Source: AP-15 sp035570935 (lineage in GTDB: Bacteria; Pseudomonadota; Alphaproteobacteria; ATCC43930; CGMCC-115725). Taken from it: DNA of 64,000 nt. A program made the position numbers and the translations under genes. The notes under the pieces were generated by a model. It was given only the letters and a program-made list of their open reading frames with translations. It did no database searches and was not told where the DNA came from. Below are positions 51,450-59,424 of this stretch, one piece after another. Within the stretch, counting starts at the first letter, position 1. Each line of letters begins with the position of its first letter. The DNA lies in the NCBI GenBank assembly GCA_035570935.1, contig DATMKU010000032.1, forward strand, positions 12,646 through 76,645. Reading direction: 5' to 3'.

Positions 51450-52352
51450 TCAGTCGGCAAAGGCGGCGAACACTTGCTGGAGCGCGGTCCTGGGGTCGCC
51501 GTCGGCGGAAAGCGGCACCAGCACCGGGGTGCGGATGCCGGCGTCACGCCATGCCTCGACCCCGTCGCGGATCTTCGCCGCGGGCCCGAACAAGGCGATG
51601 TCGGCGAGCCAGCGATCGGGCAGGTATTTTTCGATTTCGTCGGTGCGGCCCGCGGCGAGCACATTTTCGATCGACGTCATCTCCTCGGCGTAGCCCGCTT
51701 CCTTCCAATAATTCCGGTAATTCGGCATGAGCGCATAATTCGAGACCGTACGCCGCAACACGGCCTTGGCCTCGCTCTCGTCGTCGCTGACGCAGGTGCG
51801 GATGCGGTTGCCGATAAAAAAATCCGGGTCGCTGCACTTGTCAGCCGGCAGGATGCCGAGCGAGGCCGCCGTATGCGAGCGGGCGGCATTGGCAAAGAGG
51901 AGACCGTCGGCAATCTCGGCGGCGAGCGCCACCATGCGCCGGCGCAGCGCGGCGAGGATAATCGGCGGCAAGGCGCCGATGCCGTCGAAGGACCTGACCT
52001 TGGCGACAAAGTCGCGGATGTCGGCGAGCGGCCGGCCCGGCGTCACCCCCATGCGCTGATGGGCGGGCCCATGGGCGACGCCGATGCCGAACTGAAAGCG
52101 GCCGCCCGACACCTCGTGCAGATAGTCGGCGAATTCCTCGGCGGTAGCGGCGTGGATCGGCGCGATCGCGGTGGCAAACGGGATTTGCTCGGTCGCGAAG
52201 GCCAGCCCCAGGCATTGCGACATGTTGCTGTACTGGCTCGATATCGAGATGCCGGCAAAGCCGCGCCGCTCGATCTCGCGCGCAAGCTCGAGCGTGGCGC
52301 GCCGCTGCCCCGGTCCGGCGACCAGGTTCAACGCCGGTAACGGCGCCGGCAT
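51450..52352 (-). CDS. LLM-class flavin-dependent oxidoreductase 2
   Basis: A 300-residue luciferase-like protein. LNLVAGPGQRRATLELAREI, ATAIAPIHAATAEEFADYLH and VSGGRFQFGIGVAHGPAHQR with MGV carry the usual barrel and FMN/F420 contacts. LRRRMVALAAEIADGLLFAN is the late conserved helix. Its N-terminal strand departs from the common pattern (SISSQYSNMSQCLGLAFATE). It precedes LLM 1 by 22 bp and the esterase further down, which suggests an operon for oxidative breakdown of an ester-bearing compound. That is an inference. Confidence 0.83.
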   Translation of the reverse strand: MPAPLPALNLVAGPGQRRATLELAREIERRGFAGISISSQYSNMSQCLGLAFATEQIPFATAIAPIHAATAEEFADYLHEVSGGRFQFGIGVAHGPAHQRMGVTPGRPLADIRDFVAKVRSFDGIGALPPIILAALRRRMVALAAEIADGLLFANAARSHTAASLGILPADKCSDPDFFIGNRIRTCVSDDESEAKAVLRRTVSNYALMPNYRNYWKEAGYAEEMTSIENVLAAGRTDEIEKYLPDRWLADIALFGPAAKIRDGVEAWRDAGIRTPVLVPLSADGDPRTALQQVFAAFAD

Positions 52353-52470
52353 CGCTTAGACCAGCCTCGAAAGCGCGCGATCAATCGGCTCTGTCATCCG
52401 TCCCCCGCTCCAACTCTCCGGCGATCTTGACAACGAGCTTGGCTTGCGTCGAGGGATTAGCGCTGTATCC

Positions 52471-53312
52471 TCAGAATGCGTCCCACACGGCGCGGATCCG
52501 GCGCCGCTGGTCGGCATCCGGGAGGCGGCCAAAGCCGGCGGCAAGATTATCTTCCATATGCTCGGGGTCGCGGGTCGCCGGGATCACACAGGTCACCGCG
52601 GGCTCGGCCAGGATGTATTTGAGCAGCAGCTGGGCCCAGCTCGTGCAATCGATTTCGCCGGCCCAGTCCGGCAGCTGGCGGCCGCGCACCCGGCTCAACA
52701 CGCTGCCCTGGCCAAGCGGCTGGTTGACGATGACCGCGACCCCGCGGGCCGCCGCGATCGGCAGCAATTCGCGTTCGGCCGCTTGCTCGGCCGGCGAATG
52801 GCCGCATTGGACAAAATCGATGCCGGGCTCGGTTTCGAGGATGCGGACGAGATACGGGAGCGCGCGGGCCGTGTAATGCGTGAGCCCGATATAGCGGACG
52901 CGCCCCTCCTCTTTCATTTGTCGCATGGTGGCGAGATGGGTTCGCCAGTCGACCAAATTACGGATCTGCATCAGGTCAATGACCCGGGTGCGCAGCAAGG
53001 CGGCCGAGTGCCGCATTTTCACTATACCTTTGTCGCGGCCGGTGGTCCACACCTTGGTCGCTAGAAAGGCGCGCAGCCGCGCCCCGAGATCGGCGAGCAG
53101 GTCGCCCACCGCGCCCTCGGCCCGGCCGTACATCGGCGAGCTGTCGATCATCCGCGCGTCCGCATCGAGCAGCGGCGCACGACCTCGCGCAACGGCCGCC
53201 GCGCGCGCTCGTCGGCGCCGACATCGAACATCGGCCAAGTGCCGAGCCCGATGACCGGCATCGCTTCGCCGGTCGACGGGATCGGGCGCGACAATATCGG
53301 CTTGGCGGGCAT
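52471..53312 (-). pseudogene. Aldo/keto reductase, frameshifted and with a replaced catalytic His
   Basis: From ATG 53312 (GAGGAG upstream) the N terminus reads MPAKPILSRPIPSTGEAMPV, then IGLGTWPMFDVGADERARRP. Near 53185 the homology moves to another frame: LLDADARMIDSSPMYGRAEG, FLATKVWTTGRDKG, then to VIPATRDPEHMEDNLAAGFG at the end. The 842-nt span is not a multiple of three, so one base is missing. The catalytic His of the tetrad, normally in a DLMQxHNL motif, is Arg here (DLMQIRNLVDW). The two faults together suggest a true pseudogene rather than a sequencing slip. Confidence 0.7.
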
Positions 53313-53444
53313 CGTGATCGCACTCCTCGGATCGCGTTGCCGAACTCTTGCCGCATTCGGCCGGGTTCACCACTATCTAATCGAGCGCCCCGGAGCGAAG
53401 AGCCGTTAGGGCACGCCCGATCCCGCGCACACTCAGGAGGAAAT

Positions 53445-53702
53445 GTGACCCGACCCCGCGCCGCCGACGATTTCGATACCATTCACGAGCGGATCAAGGA
53501 ACTACGCCGCGAAACCGCCGCCGCCCCGCCGGTCGAAGCCAGCCAGCCTACGCACGCCGAGGCGTCGCTGACCGACAAAGAGCGCCGGCTAAAGGACCGA
53601 CGCGAAGGTCTTCCGCCGCCCTGGGCACCAACGATCTTTATCAAGAGGCCGACCAATAGCGAAATCGCCCGCCGCTTCTGGCATGCCCGCTCCGGGTGGT
53701 AA
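53445..53702 (+). CDS. Small hypothetical protein, charged
   Basis: An 85-residue highly charged protein from GTG 53445, with AGGAGG 4 bp upstream. It reads DDFDTIHERIKELRRETAAA, then ASLTDKERRLKDRREGLPPP, and ends WAPTIFIKRPTNSEIARRFW. The N-terminal half looks like an amphipathic helix; the Pro-Pro-Trp and FIKRP segment looks conserved. I do not recognise a named family. It stands alone between the broken aldo/keto reductase and the regulator locus. Confidence 0.55.
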   Translation: MTRPRAADDFDTIHERIKELRRETAAAPPVEASQPTHAEASLTDKERRLKDRREGLPPPWAPTIFIKRPTNSEIARRFWHARSGW

Positions 53703-53938
53703 GTGCGCGAACCTACCGTTGGCATCGGCTCGATCAGCCGAGGTCGATTTCGAACAAGCGAACGCCGATGCGTCGTCGGCTGGGAGTACGGGCGCCGGAG
53801 CCGGGCACCCGCAATATCCTTTACCGCGGTACCCGCGAACGTGTCACAAAAAATTTACAGGCTAACCGTCGCCGAACGCCAATCTACGGGATAACTACGT
53901 GTCGTTCGGGTTGCGATGGATCGAAAGGGGGAAACGTT
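53703..53938. other. Leader region upstream of the GAF-AraC regulator
   Basis: Nothing certain was recognised in this stretch. The sequence is more AT-rich toward 53850-53940 and probably carries the promoter for the small upstream reading frame and the regulator. Confidence 0.35.
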
Positions 53939-54082
53939 ATGATCGTCTGCCCGGGCTACGGCATCACACCCACAATATCAAATTACGCCTTTGTCGAAAA
54001 AAATCTTACTGTGCAGCCTCGATCACGAAACAATTTGACATGTATGGAGATTCTCCGTCGATCGATCTTTGATTCGGACTGA
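53939..54082 (+). CDS. Possible 47-residue leader peptide coupled to the regulator
   Basis: A small frame starting MIVCPGYGITPTISNYAFVE has AAAGGGGGAAACG just before its ATG. Its TGA overlaps the ATG of the regulator gene (TGATG), and that gene has no Shine-Dalgarno sequence of its own. It may simply serve to deliver ribosomes to the regulator. There is no homology that I recognise. Confidence 0.35.
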   Translation: MIVCPGYGITPTISNYAFVEKNLTVQPRSRNNLTCMEILRRSIFDSD

Positions 54083-55458
54083 TGATGGGCCTGATCCGCT
54101 CTAACATCTCGATCGACATTGCCGCGCCACGCGGCGAGGAGCTCTATTCGGTCGCTCGCGCGGATGCACTGGCGCAAGGCAGTGGCGGAGTGGCGGCTTC
54201 GTGGCTGCGATCGGCGAACACCCACCAGGTTGATCCCGACAGCGGCGACGCGCCCCGGATTCTCACCTCCCGCGAGTTGAAGGAGCTTCGCGGTCCGCTC
54301 GACCAATTGATCGTCAGCGCGCAGGAGGAGATCGATCGGCTTTATAAGGTGGTGCGCGAGGCGGGTTACACGCTTCTCTTCTGCGACAGCGGAGGCGTCG
54401 CGGTCGACCATCGGGGTGACGACGCCGACGCAACTCTCTTTAAACATTGGGGAACCTGGCTTGGCGGAGTATGGTCCGAAGCGGTCGAGGGAACCAACGG
54501 CATCGGCACCTGCATCGCTGAAGAGCGCCCGATAACTGTTCATCGAACCGAGCATTTTCGATCGAGGCACAAAGATCTCAGTTGCTCGGCCGCGCCGGTG
54601 TTCGATGTCGACGGGTCGCTGATTGCCGTCCTGGATGTTTCCGCGGTCGATCCCGAACGTTCGGAGCGCGCCCACGCGCTGACCGGTGCCCTTACCGCGT
54701 CGTCAGCCCGCGCCATCGAAGAGCGAATCTTTCGCGAGCAGTTCCGCCGACAATGGATCGTTGCGGTTGGCGCACCGCAAGCCGGCGCTTCGGGCTTGTT
54801 GCTGGCGGCAGATGGCCACCAGCGCATCGTCGGGGCCAATCGAGCTGCGCGCACTTCGCTGCTGTTGGACGATTTCAGGCTGCGGTCCGGTGTCAGCCTG
54901 TGGGCCTTTTTCGAACGAGATCTTGCGCTCTTTGGCCGCAAGGACACGGCCGATGTCCCCACACGCCTGATCGTCGCCGGCAGCGACGAGACCTGGCCGG
55001 CGCTGCTCACGCCGCCCGAACGAGCTTCAGGTGAGTGGCAAAGTATCGCGACGGCCGCTCTCCACGCCCGCCCGCGGCTCGATCAACTTGCGGCATTGCA
55101 ACGATCGGAGCCGCCTCCGCAAGCGCGCGGCGGCCTGTCGCCGGGCGCCGGCCGACGGGTTCGCGAACACGTCGACGCTCACCTTAGCGAGAACATCGAT
55201 CTCGCCGGGCTCGCCGCCATCGCCGGACTGTCCGTCTATCACTTCGCGCGCGCCTTTAAGCAATCGACCGGTGTGACGCCGCATCACTACCTCGTTAAGC
55301 GACGCATCGAACGAGCAAAGGAGATGTTGGCGTGCACCAAGGAACCGCTGGCCGAGATCGCGTTGGCCACCGGCTTTTCCGACCAGAGCCATCTGGCGCG
55401 CCATTTTCGACAAATTCTCGGAACCACCCCGAGCCAATACCGCTGGTCGCAGCGATAG
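54082..55458 (+). CDS. GAF-sensor AraC-family transcriptional regulator (AcoR-like N-terminus)
   Basis: A 458-residue regulator. Residues 1-210 resemble the N-terminal GAF module of AcoR-type sigma-54 activators: GSGGVAASWLRSANTHQVDP, YTLLFCDSGGVAVDHRGDDA, GGVWSEAVEGTNGIGTCIAE and DLSCSAAPVFDVDGSLIAVL. A PAS-like middle (LLLAADGHQRIVGANRAART) follows. The AAA+ domain expected in AcoR is absent. The C terminus is an AraC-type double HTH (DLAGLAAIAGLSVYHFARAF, IALATGFSDQSHLARHFRQI). It probably activates catabolic genes in response to a small ligand; the effector is unknown. Confidence 0.85.
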   Translation: MMGLIRSNISIDIAAPRGEELYSVARADALAQGSGGVAASWLRSANTHQVDPDSGDAPRILTSRELKELRGPLDQLIVSAQEEIDRLYKVVREAGYTLLFCDSGGVAVDHRGDDADATLFKHWGTWLGGVWSEAVEGTNGIGTCIAEERPITVHRTEHFRSRHKDLSCSAAPVFDVDGSLIAVLDVSAVDPERSERAHALTGALTASSARAIEERIFREQFRRQWIVAVGAPQAGASGLLLAADGHQRIVGANRAARTSLLLDDFRLRSGVSLWAFFERDLALFGRKDTADVPTRLIVAGSDETWPALLTPPERASGEWQSIATAALHARPRLDQLAALQRSEPPPQARGGLSPGAGRRVREHVDAHLSENIDLAGLAAIAGLSVYHFARAFKQSTGVTPHHYLVKRRIERAKEMLACTKEPLAEIALATGFSDQSHLARHFRQILGTTPSQYRWSQR

Positions 55459-55511
55459 CGATGGTCAGGGGCGCACGGCGCTCCTCGCCGCACCAGCGGT
55501 GCGCTGGATCG

Positions 55512-56213
55512 TCAACCGCCCGCGATCCAATCCGCCATTCCGCTGGGCCTCCCGCTTGCCGGGAATAGCGGCCGGGCGCGCCGCCGCGAGCGCGTCCCGC
55601 GTCCCAAAGGCCGGGCGCAACGTCCATGGCCTCGAAATGGGTGGGCGATGCGTCGCGGCTCGCCGGTCGACTGCAGCGCTTCGGCCAATTGGCGTTCGAG
55701 CGCCGTCAATCGTGCGGCGAGCGCCGCGAGATCCACCGGTGAGGGCATTTCCGATCCAGATGAATCCAACGTCGGGTCGGGCGCCGACCGCGCCGGCGGA
55801 ACCGCGGCTGCCAAACGACGAACGACACCGGTAAACCGATAGCCCCGGCCAAATTCGGTGCGGATCAGATCTCGGTCACCGGCGAGAGCCCCGCGCAGCT
55901 CCGAAACCTGGACCTTCAGGTTGTCCTCGCTGACGACGATCCCCGGCCAAACCCGGTCCAACAACTCAGCCTTCTTGACGAGCAATCCCTCGGCCTCGAT
56001 CAGAACCATCAGAAGGTCGAAAGCGCGCGTCCCGAGCTTGACCGGCACCCCATTGGCCAGCAACTCGCGGCGGCGCAGCAATACGCGAAAATGGCCGAAT
56101 TCCAGGCACGCACTCATTGCTGTGGGCTTGGACCGACATTCGGCGATACGCGGCGGATTGTCGCCGAGCGTCTGCTGCCGCTCCTCGTCCGGTGTGGCGA
56201 ATGGGATTTGCAT
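55512..56213 (-). CDS. CadC/OmpR-type winged-helix regulator, short form
   Basis: A 233-residue protein with an N-terminal OmpR/PhoB-type winged helix (CLEFGHFRVLLRRRELLANG, RAFDLLMVLIEAEGLLVKKA, LLDRVWPGIVVSEDNLKVQV, IRTEFGRGYRFTGVVRRLAA). A short coiled coil follows (LAALAARLTALERQLAEALQ), then a basic tail rich in Arg and Pro. Relatives usually go on into an NB-ARC/TPR or membrane domain; here the protein ends soon after the coiled coil, so the sensory part may have been lost. The start at 56213 has GGGAGG 6 bp upstream. It converges with the GAF-AraC gene. Confidence 0.75.
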   Translation of the reverse strand: MQIPFATPDEERQQTLGDNPPRIAECRSKPTAMSACLEFGHFRVLLRRRELLANGVPVKLGTRAFDLLMVLIEAEGLLVKKAELLDRVWPGIVVSEDNLKVQVSELRGALAGDRDLIRTEFGRGYRFTGVVRRLAAAVPPARSAPDPTLDSSGSEMPSPVDLAALAARLTALERQLAEALQSTGEPRRIAHPFRGHGRCARPLGRGTRSRRRARPLFPASGRPSGMADWIAGG

Positions 56214-56590
56214 AGCTAGCCTCCCGTGAGTTTACGGTCGGCGAAATAGGCGCAAGCGCGCATTTGCTCTTGAACAGCCTTGCTCGGAATGGAACAGGTT
56301 TGCTGCGCAGCGGGAGCCTTATCGAGATTCGCGTGGGATGTTCATCCGATGGGTTCTGCCGGCATCGCCGGGGTCATCGCGGACGTGCGGCCAAGTGGCA
56401 CGCGGCGGCTAACACGCAGCTCAAACGCACGCGCCCGAGGCCCGCGATTTCAGATGACCGCAAATGCCGGCTGCTGCACCCCGTAGGGATTGATTTTATT
56501 GATGCTTGAGTAGGTCGACATCGTAGAGGGTCAGCATTGTGGTCACTGCTCTCGCGGCGGCGCTGGCTGGAGGATTAGAGCATGATCCTG
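56214..56590. other. Intergenic region between the winged-helix gene and the IS scars
   Basis: No gene was recognised. This 377-bp stretch should hold the promoter of the winged-helix gene near 56220-56300. The end nearest 56590 carries no inverted repeat that can be assigned to the IS630 fragment. Confidence 0.35.
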
Positions 56591-56818
56591 TTAGGCTGAA
56601 GCATAGCCGGCATTGGCGAGGTAATTGGCGCATTCCTGTGGGGAGAAGCGGTCGAGGAGGCCGCCGATGCCGCGCCAAGCGGCTTCGATCGTGCGCGGGT
56701 CGGTTTTGCGGAGCAGGGTCTTCAGCTTGGCGAAGACCTGCTCGATCGGATTGAGATCGGCGAGTAGCGCGGCAGGAAGAACAGCTTGGCGCCGGCGCGG
56801 CGGATCAGGCGGCGCACG
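56591..56818 (-). mobile_element. IS630-family transposase, C-terminal fragment
   Basis: The minus-strand frames carry RAGAKLFFLPRYSP, then (after a one-base loss) DLNPIEQVFAKLKTLLRKTD and ANYLANAGYAS with a stop at 56591. This is the conserved DDE end of an IS630-like transposase. The N-terminal two-thirds is missing, and at 56818 the sequence changes abruptly into a second element. Confidence 0.7.
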
Positions 56819-56975
56819 CAGCTGGTTGGCAAGGGACAGACCCGGCTGGACGGTTGCGACGATCGTATCATCAGTCTCTATGCCCGCGGCCTGTCGGTTC
56901 GTGAGATCCAGGGGCATCTCTTGGAGCTTTATGGCGTTGAGGTTTCGTCATCGCTCCATCCTCTCAAGAGTTGGA
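56819..56975 (+). mobile_element. IS256-family transposase, internal fragment
   Basis: KGQTRLDGCDDRIISLYARG followed by LSVREIQGHLLELYGVEVS is the diagnostic region of IS256/Mutator transposases. Only about 50 residues remain, on the plus strand, joined directly to the IS630 fragment. No catalytic DDE motif and no terminal repeats are left. Confidence 0.7.
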
Positions 56976-57362
56976 GCCTCCGACAAACCCGGTGCGGTTG
57001 ATCACTCAATCTACAAAGGGCACCTGAAAACCCTCGATGACGAGGATCTGCGGCGTTTGGAGGCGTGCGTCGCCGAACTTGCGGGGGAGCCCAAATACCG
57101 GAAGATGGCGGCGTTGGCCGAACTCTGGCCCCTTTTCCTTGTGCGGTCGCCGTTGTCCGAGCTCTGGAGAAAGACAACACCTCAGCCGTCAGTCGCAAAC
57201 GACCGACCTGCGCTGCGACGCTATGGCACCTCCCTGCGCGCGAGCACGTCGCTAACTGGGCGCTTGCCTCCCCGCCTACACGAGTCAAATAGATCTGGTT
57301 AGGTGCGTGCCTCGTCCACCCCAGCAGCGCCACGATCCAATCCACGCCAGGGCGTCACGGCT
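56976..57362. other. Scar region after the IS fragments
   Basis: No intact gene. A short open stretch encodes YKGHLKTLDDEDLRRLEACV followed by KYRKMAALAELWPLFL, which looks like real protein sequence but belongs to no family that I recognise. It may be another decayed mobile or hypothetical gene. Confidence 0.35.
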
Positions 57363-57782
57363 CTACCATGAACCGGTGTTGGCCATGCTGGTCCAGGGTT
57401 CTGCAGGCGCCAGCGCTTCGCCGGCCTGCAACAGCTCGAGGGAGATGCCGTCCGGCGTGCGGATAAAGGCCATGCGGCCGTCGCGCGGCGGGCGGTTGAT
57501 CGTGACACCGTGAGCGATAAAGGCCTTGCAGGTGTCGTAGATGTTGTCCACGGCGTAGGCGAGATGTCCGAAATTGCGGCCGCCGGTGTAGGGCTCGGGA
57601 TCCCAGTTGTAGGTGAGCTCCACGGCAGCCGCCTCGTCGCCGGGAGCCGCGAGGAACACATTGGTGTAGCGGCCTTTCTCGTCCGGACGGCGGCGGATCT
57701 CGCGCAGGCCCAGCACCTCGAAGAATCCGATGGTGTCCTTCAGCGAACTGACGCGGATCATCGTGTGCAAATATTTGGTCAT
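57363..57782 (-). CDS. gloA: Lactoylglutathione lyase (glyoxalase I)
   Basis: A 139-residue VOC protein typical of GloA. It has KYLHTMIRVSSLKDTIGFFE (His metal ligand), LGLREIRRRPDEKGRYTNVF, AAAVELTYNWDPEPYTGGRN (Glu ligand), FGHLAYAVDNIYDTCKAFIA (His) and FIRTPDGISLELLQAGEALA (Glu). It isomerises the methylglyoxal-glutathione hemithioacetal. The start at 57782 is at the family N terminus. It lies 183 bp downstream of the HpcH-type aldolase on the same strand, across a GC-rich hairpin region. Confidence 0.9.
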   Translation of the reverse strand: MTKYLHTMIRVSSLKDTIGFFEVLGLREIRRRPDEKGRYTNVFLAAPGDEAAAVELTYNWDPEPYTGGRNFGHLAYAVDNIYDTCKAFIAHGVTINRPPRDGRMAFIRTPDGISLELLQAGEALAPAEPWTSMANTGSW

Positions 57783-57915
57783 GGGGTGTCCTCCAGTCAG
57801 CGTGTTAGGGGTGACGCCGCAGCAAGGTCGCCGTGTGGTGATAGCAGAGCGAAGGCATTCCAGATCCCTGCGCAGGCAGGGACCTATCTCTCCGGCGACG
57901 AATTGGTTGCTCGAT

Positions 57916-57938
57916 GGGTCCCTGCCTGGCAGGGACCC
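57916..57938. terminator. Hairpin between the HpcH-type aldolase and gloA
   Basis: GGGTCCCTGCC-T-GGCAGGGACCC is a perfect 11-bp inverted repeat, with a second partial copy at about 57868-57891. It lies 28 bp beyond the aldolase stop on the minus strand, so it may terminate or stabilise that transcript. It could also be a local repeat. Confidence 0.4.
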
Positions 57939-57965
57939 GGCACATCGGGTGGCCACCCGATCCCC

Positions 57966-58775
57966 TCACGGGGTCGGCACCCCGATCGACTTCAACCGCG
58001 CATGCGCGCGGGCCGCGCGCGCCTTCATCCCGTCGAGATAGGTGCTCACATCGTTCCCCGGCAAATTCAGCACCTTGCACCCGAGCCGCCAATATTCCTC
58101 GATCTGCGCCTCGGTCTCCGCCGATCCCCGCGCGAGCTTGCCGTGTACGTTGCATGCCGCCGCGATCTGCCGCACCGCTGCTTTGAATTTCGGATGCTCG
58201 AGGTCGAGGTGAACCCCGAGCTGCGCGCTCAGGTCGGAATGGCCATAGGCGATCATGTCGATCCCTTCGACCGCCGCGACCTCCTCGACATTCTCCAGCC
58301 CCTCGAGCGACTCGATCGACGGGCAGATGATGATGTTCTCGTTGGCCCATGGCGCGTATTCGGTGGCGTGGCGGGCGCCGTAGCTCTTGTATCCGGTGTG
58401 CGGCCCCTGCCCGGAGATGCCCCGGTTGCCGATCGGCGGATATTTCGCCAGGCGAACGATTGCGCGCGCCTCCTCGGCGGTTTCCACCTCGGACACCTGG
58501 ATGCCCATGATGCCCTGATCGAGGATGCCGGGAATCAGATGCGCGAACGATTTGTGGAGCCGCACGATGGCGGAGACGTTCGTCGCCTGGAACCAGCTCG
58601 CCAGGTTGGCGATCGTTTCCATGTCGAACGCGCCGTGCTCGTGGTCGATCGCGCAGTAATCAAAGCCGGACGCTTCGATGATCCACGGAACGCCGCGCGA
58701 TGCGAACTCCTTGAGCCCGGTACCCAGCGCCGCCCGCCCTTCGCGCACCGCCCGCCGTATGCTGTTTTCTTTCAT
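57966..58775 (-). CDS. HpcH/HpaI-family class II aldolase
   Basis: A 269-residue HpcH/HpaI aldolase, which cleaves or forms 2-oxo-4-hydroxy acids with a divalent metal. ALGTGLKEFASRGVPWIIEA, FDYCAIDHEHGAFDMETIAN (catalytic His) and PPIGNRGISGQGPHTGYKSY carry the active site. NIIICPSIESLEGLENVEEV (metal Glu) and DMIAYGHSDLSAQLGVHLDL (metal Asp) complete it. The usual VxRVP motif is IVRLHKSFAHLIP. The substrate is not set; meta-cleavage aromatic breakdown is the commonest role. Confidence 0.87.
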   Translation of the reverse strand: MKENSIRRAVREGRAALGTGLKEFASRGVPWIIEASGFDYCAIDHEHGAFDMETIANLASWFQATNVSAIVRLHKSFAHLIPGILDQGIMGIQVSEVETAEEARAIVRLAKYPPIGNRGISGQGPHTGYKSYGARHATEYAPWANENIIICPSIESLEGLENVEEVAAVEGIDMIAYGHSDLSAQLGVHLDLEHPKFKAAVRQIAAACNVHGKLARGSAETEAQIEEYWRLGCKVLNLPGNDVSTYLDGMKARAARAHARLKSIGVPTP

Positions 58776-59424
58776 GACTCGTTCCAGGCGTCCTTTGTAT
58801 TAGCCCGTCATCATAGAGCCTGCGCGGTGAAGCGCAGCATCAGGTTTCGACCATTATGTGCCGCGACACACGACGAGGGCGTCTACCGCCTTCACGCCTT
58901 GACCTCGCGGCAGCACATGAGCGGATTAATGTCCAGCTCTGCCAAGTGTCGTTGCGCAACCGGGCTCCTCTAACCTCGGCGATCGCCGCTTTCGCGTTCT
59001 ACGTAGGCGATATCAGGGTCGAGGGACCGCACCCGTTCTCTTCGAGCGGCAGCAATTTGGGGCCCGGGCGCCTCCGCACGGCCATTACACCGACAGCATG
59101 GAGCAGCTGCGCGGCACCGCTGGCGCCCGGCAGGTCAGTGTCCGGGCAGAGACGGCGCTCGGCATTCATCACGCCAAGTAGCGGCGGCTGGATCTTGTTC
59201 GGCAAACGCCCGAATTGACGAGCCGGCGACACCGGACCCAAAATCTGACGCTCGGTAACGGTCCAAGGTCCGCTGGCGGTCTGAGTTCGTAGCGCTGGCT
59301 TCCGCTCTGCGCCTAAGCCGCCGCTCTGGCGCCCGTGCGCATTCAGAAGTATTTTGGGAGGATTATGAGGCTCCGTCCGAACTAAGAGTTAGGCCTAAAA
59401 GACCTCAACGGGAGGTTGAGTCAC
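58776..59424. other. Intergenic region before the zinc-repeat/ankyrin island
   Basis: No gene was recognised in this 649-bp stretch. GC content falls toward the end, and GGATTATGAGGCTC with AACTAAGAGTTAGGCC near 59360-59395 mark the change to the lower-GC island. The promoter of the following gene should lie there. Confidence 0.4.

Noticed and set aside
58856..59218. A 120-codon plus-strand frame before the zinc-repeat island
   Set aside because: No start context, no family motif and irregular composition; considered non-coding.
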